From Tetrastigma voinierianum (Eukaryota; Streptophyta; Magnoliopsida; Vitales; Vitaceae): DNA of 64,000 nucleotides. This document shows positions 47,762-58,918 of this stretch, one piece after another. The stretch covers positions 62,001 to 126,000 of the forward strand of contig JAEQBH010002954.1 of the NCBI GenBank assembly GCA_016808115.1, written 5' to 3'. The translations under genes and the position numbers were made by a program. Each line of letters begins with the position of its first letter. Position 1 is the stretch's first letter. The notes under the pieces are model-generated. The model ran no database searches. It saw nothing but the letters and a program-made list of their open reading frames with translations, and was not told the DNA's origin.

Positions 47762-47857
47762 TCCTACCGGTAGAATAGGAAGTCCTACCGGTAGGAGTTT
47801 GCTTCTGGTCATTTTTGGCCAAGTCCTACCGGTAGGAGTTAAGTCCTACCGGTAGAA
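47762..47857. repeat. Cluster of four CTACCGGTAG palindromes (3' LTR of B)
   Basis: It matches the cluster at 40170-40264 in number, spacing and flanking words. The palindrome cores are unchanged although the spacer of the first pair differs. Confidence 0.95.
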
Positions 47858-48579
47858 CATGTTCTGGCTTTCCTGTTTCGACCAGTTTTCGTATTCTGGC
47901 CATAACTTGCTCATTTCTTATCTGATTTGAGTGATTCAAGTGGCCACTTAAAATAGACTTCAAGGAGAACAAACCATACCCACAAGTATCTCCAAATTCT
48001 GACTCTAGGTAGCCCAAAATTTCACTAAAGGCTATGTGCAGGACATTTCTGCATCGCTTTGATTATAGAGGATCTCGATCGATTCAACGAAGTTGAGTTA
48101 CGGTTCGAATTGGGTGATTCCAATTGGAAATGAACCTTTAGCACCTTATCTTTGTAAGGAGAGCAAGGATCCAGTGCCAAATATCGAGACAAGGCACTGG
48201 AAAATAACACTTCAATCTATCCCTAGGTAAAATCGGTAAACCTAATTAGTTGGCATGGAAAATGCCATAACTTGAGTTTGGAAGATCCGACAGATTGATT
48301 CCAATTCCTAAGTAAATAGATTCCTAGAGGAATAATAATATAGGAATGGAGTGAAGTAGGATTATATAGGAAGTTGCGATTAATGTAATTGTGGTTTTCT
48401 TGACAAGGCACTGAGCGACGCCCACCCGCAGGCACGGAAGCGACGCTCCACTGCTCCAGAGACGCTTGACTAGGGAGTGAGGCGATACTGTGCAAGTGGT
48501 TCGCCACTTAAGATCCTTTCCACCCTCATGTAATTGGTTTATTTTGGTAATGAACATAGTAGTTGGCACAATAAATAAA

Positions 48580-48935
48580 TTTAGCACTACGACGATGCAG
48601 GAAATTCCGTCCGTAGCTTGCTCGCCATTGAGTTTTGAACCCTAATGCTATGATGCACAATTCGCACATGGACTATCGGTATAGTTTAGCATTACGCGAT
48701 CGATGCGTAAAATTCCGGTCTGTAATGACTCACCTCATAGAAATTGTAAGCGCTTACGCTATGGCGTGCATAATTCCGCACGTAGTTGATTTTGTATAGT
48801 TTGGCACTACGTAGTGATGCAAGAAATTCCGCCGTAGTTTAGAGTTCCCAGCACTACAATTACTGATGCAAGAAATCTTATCAGAAGTTGCTCGCTGAAA
48901 GATTTAGCGCCCTACGTGCGATGCAAGAAATTTCG
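48580..48935. repeat. 58-base tandem array in the element B 3' LTR
   Basis: About six units with TTTAGCACTACG or TTTGGCACTACG starts and GATGCAAGAAATTCCG cores. The units are cleaner here than in the 5' LTR. Confidence 0.8.
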
Positions 48936-49527
48936 TAAATGAGGGTTGAAGTGACTTAATAAGCTTCCTACATCGCGTGCTTTAAAATCGCCTCGTGATG
49001 GCTTAAATAGCTAAAGTATATACATAGAGAGTTTTTGATGGGGTTATAAAACTAATGACAAATTGTCATGTTAGCATTTATGATATGTATATTCACTAAC
49101 TTGTTTGTTTATTTTGTAGCTATTTCTATCCTACTACGTGCTATCATGACAAAAGGACGTCAACGTTTTGTCATATATATAAAATTATTTATGAACTATG
49201 ATAAAACCTTATGTATGAGATGGATATGTACTTGAACAATATACATTTTGGAAATTATGAATTTGTATGTCGTAATTATATTTTTGTAAAACATGCACGC
49301 ATGGTTTTGAGAAAATGTGTCAAATGAAATTTGCTGAATTATATTTATCTTATATTTTGATGAGGACCATAAGTCCTTTGTGATTATATTCGATTCGCAA
49401 AATAAAGGGGTGATTTTGATAGAGCGTGAAAATATTTTATCCACGCTTCCAGCGCGCTTTTAGCGCTTTAACAAATTTTTAGCTTCATGGTAACTCACAC
49501 GTAGCGAGCTTCGGGCCGAGGTTACTC

Positions 49528-50240
49528 GTGAGTTGCCTACAGACCACAAGGAATGGGTTCTGTCATCTAGCCTATGTAGTTGAGGTGAGAGAGGATGATG
49601 TGAGACTAGAAGACATTCCGGTAGTCAGAGAATTTTTGGATGTGTTTCTAGATGATCTTCCAGGATTACCACCGGACAGAGAGATTGATTTTCAGATCGA
49701 GTTAGCCCCTGGGATAGAACCGATTTCGAGCGCCCATGTGATGGCCCCCCGTAGGAATTGAAAGAACTTAAGGTGCATATGGAAGAAATTGTCAACAAGG
49801 GGTTCGTCAGACCAAGCACGTCTCCTTGGGGAGCACCGATTTTATTTGTGAAGAAAAAATGACGTAAGCATGCGATTATGTGGATTATAGAGAGTCGAAT
49901 ATGTAACAATATAATCAATATCCTCTTCGAGGATTGATGATCTCTTTGATCGCCATAGAGATAAGGTATTCCTCCGGCATTGATTTGAGGTCAAGTTATC
50001 ACTCGCCTGAGAGTTCATGATGAGGATGTTTCAAGACAAGATTCATAACACGGGCACGGCATTTTGAGTTTCTAGTCATGCCATTTGGACTTACGAATGC
50101 CCCAGCCGCTTTTATGGATCTCATGAACAGGATTAGGCCCATTTCTAGATCGGGCTGTTATCGTGTTTATTGATCTATATACTGATCTATTCTGGCAATG
50201 GAGAAGAACATGCAGAGCACTTGAGGATAGTTCGCAAACA
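49528..50240 (+). pseudogene. Element A reverse transcriptase (broken)
   Basis: It resumes after element B with LAYVVEVREDDVRLEDIPVV, FLDDLPGLPPDREIDFQIEL, and KGFVRPSTSPWGAPILFVKK across two frames. The motif MPFGLTNAPAAFMDLMNRI is clear at about 50085-50145. The catalytic FIDD box that should follow at about 50165-50185 is destroyed by a small insertion/substitution ('attgatctatatactgat'). Confidence 0.85.
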
Positions 50241-50479
50241 TCAAGGGGAACATTGGTTATATGCCAAACTCAAGAAGTGTCGCTTTAGCTCGACAAAGGT
50301 CGCCTGGGACACATAGTTTCTGCGCAGGGGTCTCGATCCACGTATGGGTCGGTTATACTCGAATTGGAAACCTCCTACGAAAGTGTTACGCAGATAGCAG
50401 CTCCTCTGGCTTCTAAGTGTGGCATACCGCAAGCTCGCGAGTGGATTTTCGAAGATAGTCGCACTTTGACTACAAATTG

Positions 50480-50965
50480 ACAAGGAAAGAGGGAACCGTT
50501 TTTATGGTCGGGAGGCTTGTCAAGAGAGTTTCATGAACTAGAAAGGAGATTGACTCGCCCCTGCATTTACACTTCCATCGTATGTGATGGTATATCAAGA
50601 AGAAGACAGGATGGCTCTAGGCATGGCCTAGCCAGGTGTTAACAGTGTAATGACAATGTGATTGCATATGCTTCAGGCAATTGAAAAGCATGAACAAAAT
50701 TATCCTACACACCGACCTTGAGCTAGCGTGGAAACAGAAAGATTTGCCTGCGCATATGGAGGCATTACTTATATGGAGTGCCCTGTAGGATTTTTACGGA
50801 TCATAAGATCTTGTAGTTTCTGTTTACGCAGAAGGAACTGAACATGAGATAGAGGAGATGGGTTGAATTGATCAAGGATTATGAATGTACCATTGAATAT
50901 CATCCTGGAAAGGCGAACGTGGTAGCAGATGCTCTTAGTAGGAGACCCATGAGTTCCATATCTCA
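50480..50965 (+). pseudogene. Element A RNase H and tether (broken)
   Basis: Fragments of RNase H are visible at 50600-50780 in changing frames ('gcatatgcttcaggcaattgaaaagcatgaacaaaattat' and following). The tether is then open from 50868: IKDYECTIEYHPGKANVVAD, ALSRRPMSSISHL. Many indels suggest heavy decay of the catalytic part. Confidence 0.75.
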
Positions 50966-52215
50966 CTTGAGGGCCGTGCATCTTCCTCGACTAATAGAAT
51001 TGAGGTCCTTGGGTGTGAGACTGGAACTGACAGATTCAGGAGTACTATTAGCCACATTTCAAGTACGTCCTGTATTGATAGACAGGATTAGAGAGCTTCA
51101 GATTCAGGATCCACAGATAGTGAAGTTGAGAGGTGAAGTAGAGTCTGGGCAACGAGGGGATTTGTCATTGAGAGAGGATGGCAAACTGTGTCACGGGACA
51201 GAGGGCTTGTGTGAAATGTATGTAGGTGATGTGGAGGAGAGAGATCAGGAGGAAGCCCATTCCTCCGCTTTATGCTATATCCGGAAGCACAGAAGATGCA
51301 TCACCCAAAGAAACACTACTGGTGGAAGGGTATGAAGAGGGATATTGCAGATTTCGTCTCCAGATGTCTCACATGTCAGCAGGTAAAAGCCGAACATCAG
51401 AAGCCTGCAGGATTATTACAGTCGCTCCCGATCCCTCAGTCAAAATGGGAGAGAAACACTATGGATTTTATGGTAAGACTTCCACGTTGCCGGAGTGGCC
51501 ATGATTCGATATGGGTGATTGTAGACAGATTGACGAAATCAGCCCATTTCCTACCTATCAGGAATAGTGATTCCTTGGATAAGTTGGCCCAATTATACGT
51601 TAGAGAGATTATCAGACTGCATGCTATGCTAGTTTCCATTGTTTCAGACAGAGATCCCTGGTTTACCTCACGGTTTTGGCCCAGTTTAAAGAATGCCCTT
51701 GGCACTAGACTACATTTCAGTATGGCTTTTCATCCACATACGGATGGCCAATCTGAGAGGACTATACAGACTTTAGAAGATATGCCTAGGGCATGTGTTA
51801 TGGAGTTTAGAGGAGCCGACACCCATCTACCCTTGATGGAGTTTGCATACACAACAGCTTATCGCTAATGGTATGGCCCTTATGAGGCTCTTAATGGACG
51901 AACATGCTCTAACTCAAACACTGGGGACGAGGTAGGAGAAAGGAAATTAGTAGGTCCGGAAATTGTCCAAGTGACTTGTGATAAGATCAAAGTTATAAGG
52001 GATATAGTGAAAATTACACAAGACCGACAGAAAAGTTATGCGAATAATCGCCGTAGGGACCTAGAGTTCGAGGTAGGGGATATGGTATTTTTGAGGATTT
52101 CCCCATGGAAGGGCGTACTAAGATTTGGGAAACGTGGAAAGCTGAGTCCACGGTATATTGGACCATACAGGATTGTTGAGAGGATTGGGGAGGTGGCATA
52201 TTGATTAGAGTTGCC
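50966..52215 (+). pseudogene. Element A integrase (broken)
   Basis: The long open part at 51272-51868 holds HPKKHYWWKGMKRDIADFVS, then RCLTCQQVKAEHQKPAGLLQ, SKWERNTMDFMVRLPR, VIVDRLTKSAHFLP and FHPHTDGQSERTIQTLED. The zinc-finger cysteines are present, as are two core acidic residues (DFM and SDRDP). Stops at about 51866 and 52203 and a shift before 51272 break it. The GPF/Y part at 51971-52204 reads RRDLEFEVGDMVFLRISPWK, GVLRFGKRGKLSPRYIGPYR. Confidence 0.9.
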
Positions 52216-52500
52216 ATCTGACCTCGATCGCATTCACGATGTTTTCCATGCTCTTATGCTCCAAGCAAGTACATACTGCACCCTTCACATGTATCACGAG
52301 CAACCAGCTGGAAATACAAGAGAACTTGACATACGAAGAGGAACCAGTGCAGATCCTTGACCGTCTAGAGCAAGTTCTGCGCAACAAGACTATTCAACTG
52401 TGAAGGTATTATGGAGGAGTCATACAAAGAGAGGGTTACTGGGAGCTAGAGGCTCGATCCGCTACTCCGCACTTTAATTATTTTTCGAATGAGGTATTTT
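52216..52500 (+). pseudogene. Element A chromodomain relic
   Basis: After an FHVSML-like remnant near 52240 the frames give ENLTYEEEPVQILDRLEQVL and RNKTI, then a VKVLW-type block with a frameshift at about 52400 and LEARSATPHF at the end. This is the expected chromodomain position. Confidence 0.7.
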
Positions 52501-52534
52501 CCTTCCCTTTCTTTTGGAGTTTAGTTTATTCGTT

Positions 52535-52568
52535 TCGAGGACGAAATGTTCTAAAGGAGGGAGGATTT
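52535..52568 (+). other. Element A GAGGACGAA box and polypurine tract
   Basis: TTTCGAGGACGAAATG is followed by AAAGGAGGGAGGATTT immediately before the 3' LTR start. Elements C and E have the same arrangement. Confidence 0.9.
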
Positions 52569-54490
52569 TGTAACGCCCCGTCCCGAGAGAGTGTACAGTA
52601 CATGTAACTGTAGGGGCGTTTAAGAACACCAAGTGAACTTGTAATATTTTTTGGAGTTATTAATAAGGATGAAAATATGAAATGGTAAATTTATGGAACC
52701 CGAAATTGTGGTACTAAAACAAGGGTAAAAGTGTAATTTCCATAAAGGATATGAAAATCATTAAATGAGTAGAGATTGGCCATAATAGAAATGTCAAAAG
52801 TTGATGTGCAAATCTTGAGAAGATGTGATGCCAAAATTGAAATAACATAAGTTGATTGCGCATAAAGAGACTGGGGACCAAAATGTTAATTAAAGGAAAG
52901 TTGAGACTAAATAGGAGATGAGACAAACTTAACATTTCATATATTTGGTCTCTTTTCAAACAAGAGCTCAATTGGAGGAGAAAAAGAAGAAGAGAGAAGA
53001 AGAGGGAAGAAGAGGAAGGAGAAGAAGGAGAAGAACAAAGGTATGTTTTTTTTTTTAAATCAAGTGTCTTTGGATGTCTAGGGCTATTGGTGGGATTGCT
53101 AGGGTTTTTCATGAGAGCTGGTTTATTCAAACCTAGGTTTTGCTGAGAGATCACACAAAACCCCATTTTGTTGAGTTTTGATAAAAACCCCAATTGGTGT
53201 AAAATAAACATGGAATCATCATATTTATATGGGTTTTAGAAGAATTGGTGGACCTTGTTGAATTCATAAGATTTTTACCTAAGGTTTTGTTAGATGGAGT
53301 TCCAAACCACCAATACAAGTGTTATGGAGTGGTTTTGAATGACTTTCATGTTGATTATTGACGTATTACGGTTTTGAGGATTGGTTGTAAAAAACAAAGG
53401 AGAATGTTGGGTTTTTAAAGGAATTGCTGTCAAAAATTTTGTAAAACCCCTATTTTTGTTTTGACTATAGATTAAGTTCGAATCATCCAAATGAATTGAT
53501 TAAAATTTTTAAAGAACTATAAGAGATATGGCTACAAATGTATAGAAGGGACCAAGAGCAAATTGTAGCTCTAACACTCCAACACGATTCTGAAAGGTGA
53601 GCTCAGCCACTGTATTTTGCTCGCTTTTGATATGGTTGTAGTGTTTTGGCCATATGGAGTTTCACTCATCCAAATTGAGTGGGATTCAAAATTCTGGGTA
53701 AACTACACTATAGGGAATATTAGATGAAGAATAAGTGCTAACGAATCCCATAGTGCTCAGAAATATTTCCAAGTGGAGCTATGTGCAGATTCCGTTCTCG
53801 CTCAATTTGAGTAATCTAGATAAAAATACAATAACTTGAGTTTCGTGATACAAATTGGGTGATTCCACTGAGAAGAAACCTAAGAACCATAGCTTCAAAA
53901 TGAGTGAAGAAAAAAGTTTCCAATTTATGGAGTTAAAGACCCCAGAAATCAAGGATAACAGTAGGTGATTCAAGAGTTAACGAAATTAGCATTAAAAACA
54001 CGCCAGAATCTCAGTTATGTGGTTGAGGGTCTTAGAGAAGGAATTTTAAATTGAAAATTTAAATAGATTTCATTGGATATATAAAGGACTGATCTGGAGA
54101 GTTTCATAAATGTTGAAGACCGTTTGAATAATATTTGGGGTAATAAAGTTCATAGAGTAGTGTTGGAAAAAGGTTGCTAAAATGAGTGGTTTTTTTGTTA
54201 GGGTTTGATAGTGCATTTGTATGATATGTTGAAATTGGTTAGAGATTAAAGTGAATGTGAAGTTATGGTTAATGTGTAGCTGTGGTTTTCTTGAAAAAGG
54301 TGAAAAGGACTATCGGACGGGAAACGGGAATTCAACGGGAAGCAAGCAGGATTGAGCGGTGAATTGTGAGTGTAAAAATGATATTTTGACAATTGAGTTT
54401 TAAAGGTGAATGGTTTTAATGTTAAACTGAAAAGTTTAATGGAAATGTTTATATAAATGTTAAGGCATATGGAAATGTTTTATCTTGCAT

Positions 54491-54550
<60 letters not shown>

Positions 54551-55745
54551 TAATTATATATGTATGCATATAAGCAGGCATTATGAAAGTCTAAAAAATG
54601 TGTAAAGAATGCATATGTGTTTTAATGATAAAGGAAAGGATTTTAAATGGATTTATAAATGTATTTGAAGAAATGTTTTACTGATGGTTACCCTAACCCT
54701 ATATGATCAAGTATGATCGAGCATCGGTCGAGGTATTTTAAGCGTGTAAGCATGTAGGAGGGTAAAGTTGGTGTAGGTTACTAACCGAGGCAGGAAATAG
54801 GTGCTTAGAGTAATATCCTTACACGTGATAACGCAGCAAGACTGCGGAACCCTATGCAAAGCGTAGTCAGCCGTAGTGGTTATGACTGGAATGAGACTGT
54901 CCCTCACCGTCTTTACTCAGAAACTATTCGGTGTGTTTATCCCTTGGGTTCCATCAGAAAGAAAGAAATAAAGAAAGAAAGAATGTTAAAGGCATAAATT
55001 GATTTTTAATTGTATATGTATTTATTACTTTGCTATATACTGAAAATGTTATCTAAAGAAAAATGTACACTCACTGAGCTCCTTTAGCTCATTCTTTTCT
55101 GTATGCTTCAAAACCATTCAGAACCGAGACAAAAGGCCAGTAGGCATCCCCGTGCGCTGAGCTTCCATCCATCGAGGCGACGACGCATGTGACTGCATTT
55201 TGTATATTTTTCATATTGTATATGTTGAATATTTTGTCATGTATATATGTATATATGTATATATTGTGAAAAGGGAACTACGTGGGCTTTGATCTCACGG
55301 ACGAGGTACGAGGCGGCTCCGCTTTAAATCCGGCTCAAGCCCACCTTTTGATAAAATGTGTACGGAATAGAAAGGTTTGAATGTTTTAATGGATTTGAAG
55401 TAAATAAATGTATATGTATGTCTATTGTGTTTGATTGGGTTGTGGACGCAGGAGTTCTAATATGAAAATGAAAATTTGAAGTTTAGAAGTGTTTTTAAAC
55501 AAGTTCATAAGGTTTTTAAATTTGGGAAAGTCCTCGACAAATAGAGGAAACTCGTCAATTTTTGAAAATCTATGTTTGAAAAAAAAAAATATTTTACCAC
55601 TTCACTTCTGCATTATTTTCTAAAGATATGTTAAGGATTGTAAAGGGGTTCGCTCCATGGATTTTAATTGATTGTTTTGAGGAAAAGTTTCTATATCCGT
55701 TGGAGTATCGGGAGGTCCCCTCGGGTTCATGAGGTTAATCCGGGT
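52569..55745 (+). repeat. Element A 3' LTR
   Basis: It starts TGTAACGCCCCGTCCCGAGAG and matches the split 5' LTR. It ends at GGTTAATCCGGGT, about 17 bases short of the CTTCAACA end seen in the other copies. Protease sequence of another element follows directly. An (AT)n tract lies at 54492-54544. Confidence 0.88.
54492..54544. repeat. (AT)n in the element A 3' LTR
   Basis: About 26 AT units, roughly twice the length of the tract at the same place in the 5' LTR. Confidence 0.95.
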
Positions 55746-56365
55746 AATGGACATATCAGATTTTGATGTCATTCTTGGCATGGATTAGTTGATGGCACAT
55801 CGGGTCGTCATTCATTGTCATAATCGGAGGATTGCTTCACACACCCGACTAAGATCCCGGTGACTTTTTGAGGGGACAAGATGATGTTTGCCCTGCATCA
55901 TGCACGACCTGTGGAGTGGACAACCGATGGTCGCTAGCAACCTTACCCCCAAAGGATGAGTGGGGAGACAGGATTTTGGTCTACCTCAGGTGGTTTGCAC
56001 AAGATAAGGACAAGCCCTAGTATCCGATACCCCGCTTAGGGATACAGACTTTGTCATTGAGTTACACCATGGTACGCCACCCATTTCTATGACTTCTCAT
56101 AGGATGGCACCGAATGAGTTGCATGAACTCAAGGTCCAACAGCAGGAATTGTAGGACAAGGGTTTTATTAGACCGAGCACTTCACCATGGGGCACTCCGA
56201 TTTTGTTTGCTAATAAGAAGGACAAGACTCTTTGACTGTCCATTAACTACCGACAGTTGAACAGGGTTACGATCAAGAATCAGTATCCCATACCAACGAT
56301 TGATGATTTGTTTGATCAGTTGAGAGTGGCACGAGTCTACTCCAACTATTTTTAGATTGAGGTAT
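55746..56365 (+). pseudogene. Gypsy protease/RT fragment (element D)
   Basis: The frame starts within the protease C-terminal part (DISDFDVILGMD, stop, LMAHRVVIHCHNRRIA). It continues into the RT linker and fingers (HRMAPNELHELKVQQQEL, stop, DKGFIRPSTSPWGTPILFAN, INYRQLNRVTIKNQYPIPTI, DDLFDQLR). It breaks off at the start of the palm domain at 'attgaggt'. Sequence details (MAH, RMAPNEL, FANKKDK) resemble element F rather than A or B. Stops occur at about 55788, 56152 and 56234. Confidence 0.85.
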
Positions 56366-56560
56366 TTTCCTTTCCTCGAAGCTTACTTGCTCATTTCGCG
56401 ACGAACGCGAGCATTTAAGATTTGTAACACTCGCCATGAGAGGGGTGTATATACGCGGTAACCGTAGTTGGTCGCATAAGTTCACCATGCTTCCTTAATT
56501 ATTCGACACATAGTAGTATTTTCGAAGTTTTAAGGATGAACAGAAAGTTTTCTAAAGAAT
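56366..56560 (+). repeat. Fragment of a gypsy 3' end and LTR start
   Basis: 'ggtattttcctttcc', 'ttcgcgacgaa' and 'tttgtaacac' follow the order seen at the end of element A (52494-52590): tail, GAGGACGAA box, LTR start. The LTR begins about 56428 and is cut at 56560 by the next LTR. It is probably the far end of LTR G or of an A-like element. Confidence 0.55.
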
Positions 56561-58918
56561 TGTGACACCGTAGAAACCCGAAAAAAAAAATTTATTAGAA
56601 ATTTTCAAAAATTGCAAAAGGATAATAATAATATTAATAAATTGTCATAATGGTTCAGGGAAGTCTAGAAAATTCTTTAGATCTCAGAAGACGAAATGGA
56701 TTGTGCCGTTAAATTCATCTCACGAAATCTAGTGACCCAGAAAAGTTTTGTCGTACTTCATTACGCCGATTATTTTTACAATTCTTTCGGATGATAAGCC
56801 ATCAATGATTCTATGAATTTAGATTTTTAAGAAAATCTCGAAGTAATAAATGGCTTGAACTTAGTTCATTAAAAATAAAGTGAACTGAAAACAAATAAAT
56901 TATTTCGGGGAAGAAATGCACCCGAATGAGGCAATATGAGCCATATATCCAAATAATAATAAAATTATAAAAAAATAGTCAAAAGGGAGGAGAAGGTGAG
57001 ACGGGAGAGGGAGAGCGTGAGAAGAGAGAGAGAGAGATTTTTTTTTTCTTTCTTCACTTCTCTCTAAGATCTACGAAAATCGGACCGTAAGTTTTCGTTG
57101 GAGCAAAAAAGTAAAGTCGGTCCACGCATCGAGAGCTACGCATGGGTACCAAAATCTTAGCGTTTCGTCAAACTCTGAGAGGTAGGGAATTTTCCTACTT
57201 ATGTTATTTCTATCCTAAAGGCCATTTAATGGCTTGTGATTGGCTTAAAGGCCGTGAGAGGCAATAAATTTCAGTCCAAAATTTTTGGACAGAGTTTAGG
57301 AATTTTTAGGAATTTTCGAGACTGTTTTCTAACAATCCAGGTTGAATTTTAGGGACTATTTTCGAACAATCCGGGTTGAATTTTCGAAACTATTTTGGGA
57401 TAGTCCGACTGACTTTTAGAATCAAGCTGAGCAAATCCCGCATCGTGTTGAGGTTTGGTCTTAATCCCGAGATTTGATGTTTTCTGACATTTCCATCTAG
57501 TGTCTTTGGTCTTGCTGAGCATTGTAATAGTTTGGATGGCGTTTAGAGAACCAAAGAAACGCATTTTTCTGGGTTTGTTTATGTCCCTGCTCACGTGAAG
57601 CCTCCAACTTTGGACGGCCATAACCTTTTCGTCTAAACTCCGATTCTGGTGTTCTTGGACGAAATTGTGAAGTCGTGTTCAATTATTGTAAACGGAAAAG
57701 TGAGTAGTTCTAAACCAGTTTTTCAATGTTATTGTATTATTTTATAAACCATTTGACATTTGGAATGTTATGGTTTTATTTGTTAAACCATATTTTAAAG
57801 TTTGCGTTTTGATTATTTAAACCATATTTTTAAAGCTTGCGGTTTTGATTTGTTAAACCATATTTTATAAAGCAAGCAATATGCTTATTAAGGCAAACTT
57901 ATATTTTATAAATTAGGCCTTAAGAAACTCAGTCTTAAGCAAGCATTACCTGGCCAAATGTATTCTCAGACGCACTAGGAGTTTAAGACATGATTGCATT
58001 TCATTTTATATTTGCCTGGTCGGCAAACTTAGCTCCTGCAATAGGGCATATTAGAGGAGGACCGTGGCACGTAGTGGAGTATATAGGGTTAGCGCTCTCG
58101 CTTATTATGTGGTGATGGAGCATTCCACCATATTTACCGGAATAGGTGATGTGGACACGAGGTCCTTCCACCGGCACGATAGAGACACGGGTTTCCCGTG
58201 TTTACTACAGTACAACAAGCAAGAAAGGCCTCTAGTGGTTGATCATTATATTTATAAGCATTTTACATACAGCTTAAAATCGACCACTGATAAGCAAGCA
58301 AGCATTTTTATGAAAAGTTTTAGAAACTTTTATAGCAAAGCAAGCAAGGTTTTCTGAAAGTGTTTTGTAAAAGATCGCTTACGCTTTGAGACATTTTCGT
58401 AAAAGGTGCATTTTATAAAGCATACACTCATTGAGCTCTTTTAGCTAATTATTTTCCTATTTTTAAAAATTATCTTCCAAGTACAGGTACGTCGAACGCT
58501 GGGACATATCAGGGTCCTCTTGATTTCTAGTTATATGTGCTATATTTACTCACTCTTGTATATATTTGGAAAGAAAATATAACTAACTTTTGTTAGAAAA
58601 TACTTTGAACTTGTATAGTTGTGCATATGTATGTACATAGTTTTGTTTTGAAAATGTGATGAGCCTCGAGGATCTTTTGTGAAGAAGTGTTGTTGGTTAT
58701 TATATTTTTAAGTGTAAATTGTATTTACGTGTTTTAGGACATGTCCTATATTTATTGTTATGTCACAAAATTTTATAAAATCACAAGTTTAGAAAAAAAT
58801 TTTATATGTGTTTTCAGTAAGCAACACTAGCTTAGCTTCACAGATTCTCTAGTCGTTGGTACTCCGCTTGGAGTTTCAATACATGACATCGCTCGCTAGC
58901 AGAGTATGGGGTGTTTCA
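56561..58918 (+). repeat. Gypsy LTR between RT and integrase pieces
   Basis: It starts TGTGACACCGTAGAAACCCG and ends GGGGTGTTTCA, about 2.36 kb. The first 700 bases follow the LTR at 60064 ('ctagtgaccca.aaaagtt', 'cacttctctctaagatcta', 'gaggtagggaattttcctac'), but the rest diverges. A short tandem of 'aaaccatattttaaag'-like words lies at 57735-57870. It may be a solo LTR. Confidence 0.6.
57735..57875. repeat. Short imperfect tandem repeat
   Basis: Four units built on GTTTTGATTTGTTAAACCAT and ATTTTAAAG, about 35-40 bases each, inside the LTR at 56561-58918. Confidence 0.7.

Larger units (their letters stand above)
39394..49527 (+). mobile_element. Element B: Ty3/gypsy chromovirus nested in element A
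   Basis: Two LTRs of about 2.55 kb (39394-41950 and 46976-49527) in the same orientation flank a 5 kb internal region with gag, protease, RT, RNase H, integrase and a chromodomain relic, all plus strand. The A polyprotein stops just left and resumes just right of it, so B inserted into A between protease and RT. B differs from A in LTR sequence and gag leader but encodes closely related proteins. Every gene is broken by frameshifts or stops. I could not confirm target duplications, and the first bases of the 5' LTR are altered. Confidence 0.88.
46976..49527 (+). repeat. Element B 3' LTR
   Basis: It begins TGTAACACCTTGTCCTGAGAGAG and loses similarity to the 5' LTR after GAGGTTAC near 49525, where element A coding sequence resumes. 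Palindromes repeat at 47762, 47782, 47823 and 47843, and the tandem array repeats at 48580-48935. Confidence 0.88.
22890..55745 (+). mobile_element. Element A: Ty3/gypsy chromovirus, split by two nested insertions
   Basis: The 5' LTR lies at 22890-23340 plus 34813-37523, the primer-binding site at 37524, gag and protease at 37683-39393, and RT, RNase H, integrase and chromodomain at 49528-52500. A purine tract precedes the 3' LTR at 52569-55745. Joining the outer pieces gives an element of about 11 kb with 3.2 kb LTRs, consistent with Tekay/Del-type chromoviruses. The LTR is opened by element C with its SINE-like flanks, and the internal region is opened by element B. All genes are broken. 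The last bases of the 3' LTR (the CTTCAACA end) are missing and protease sequence of another element follows. Confidence 0.85.
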
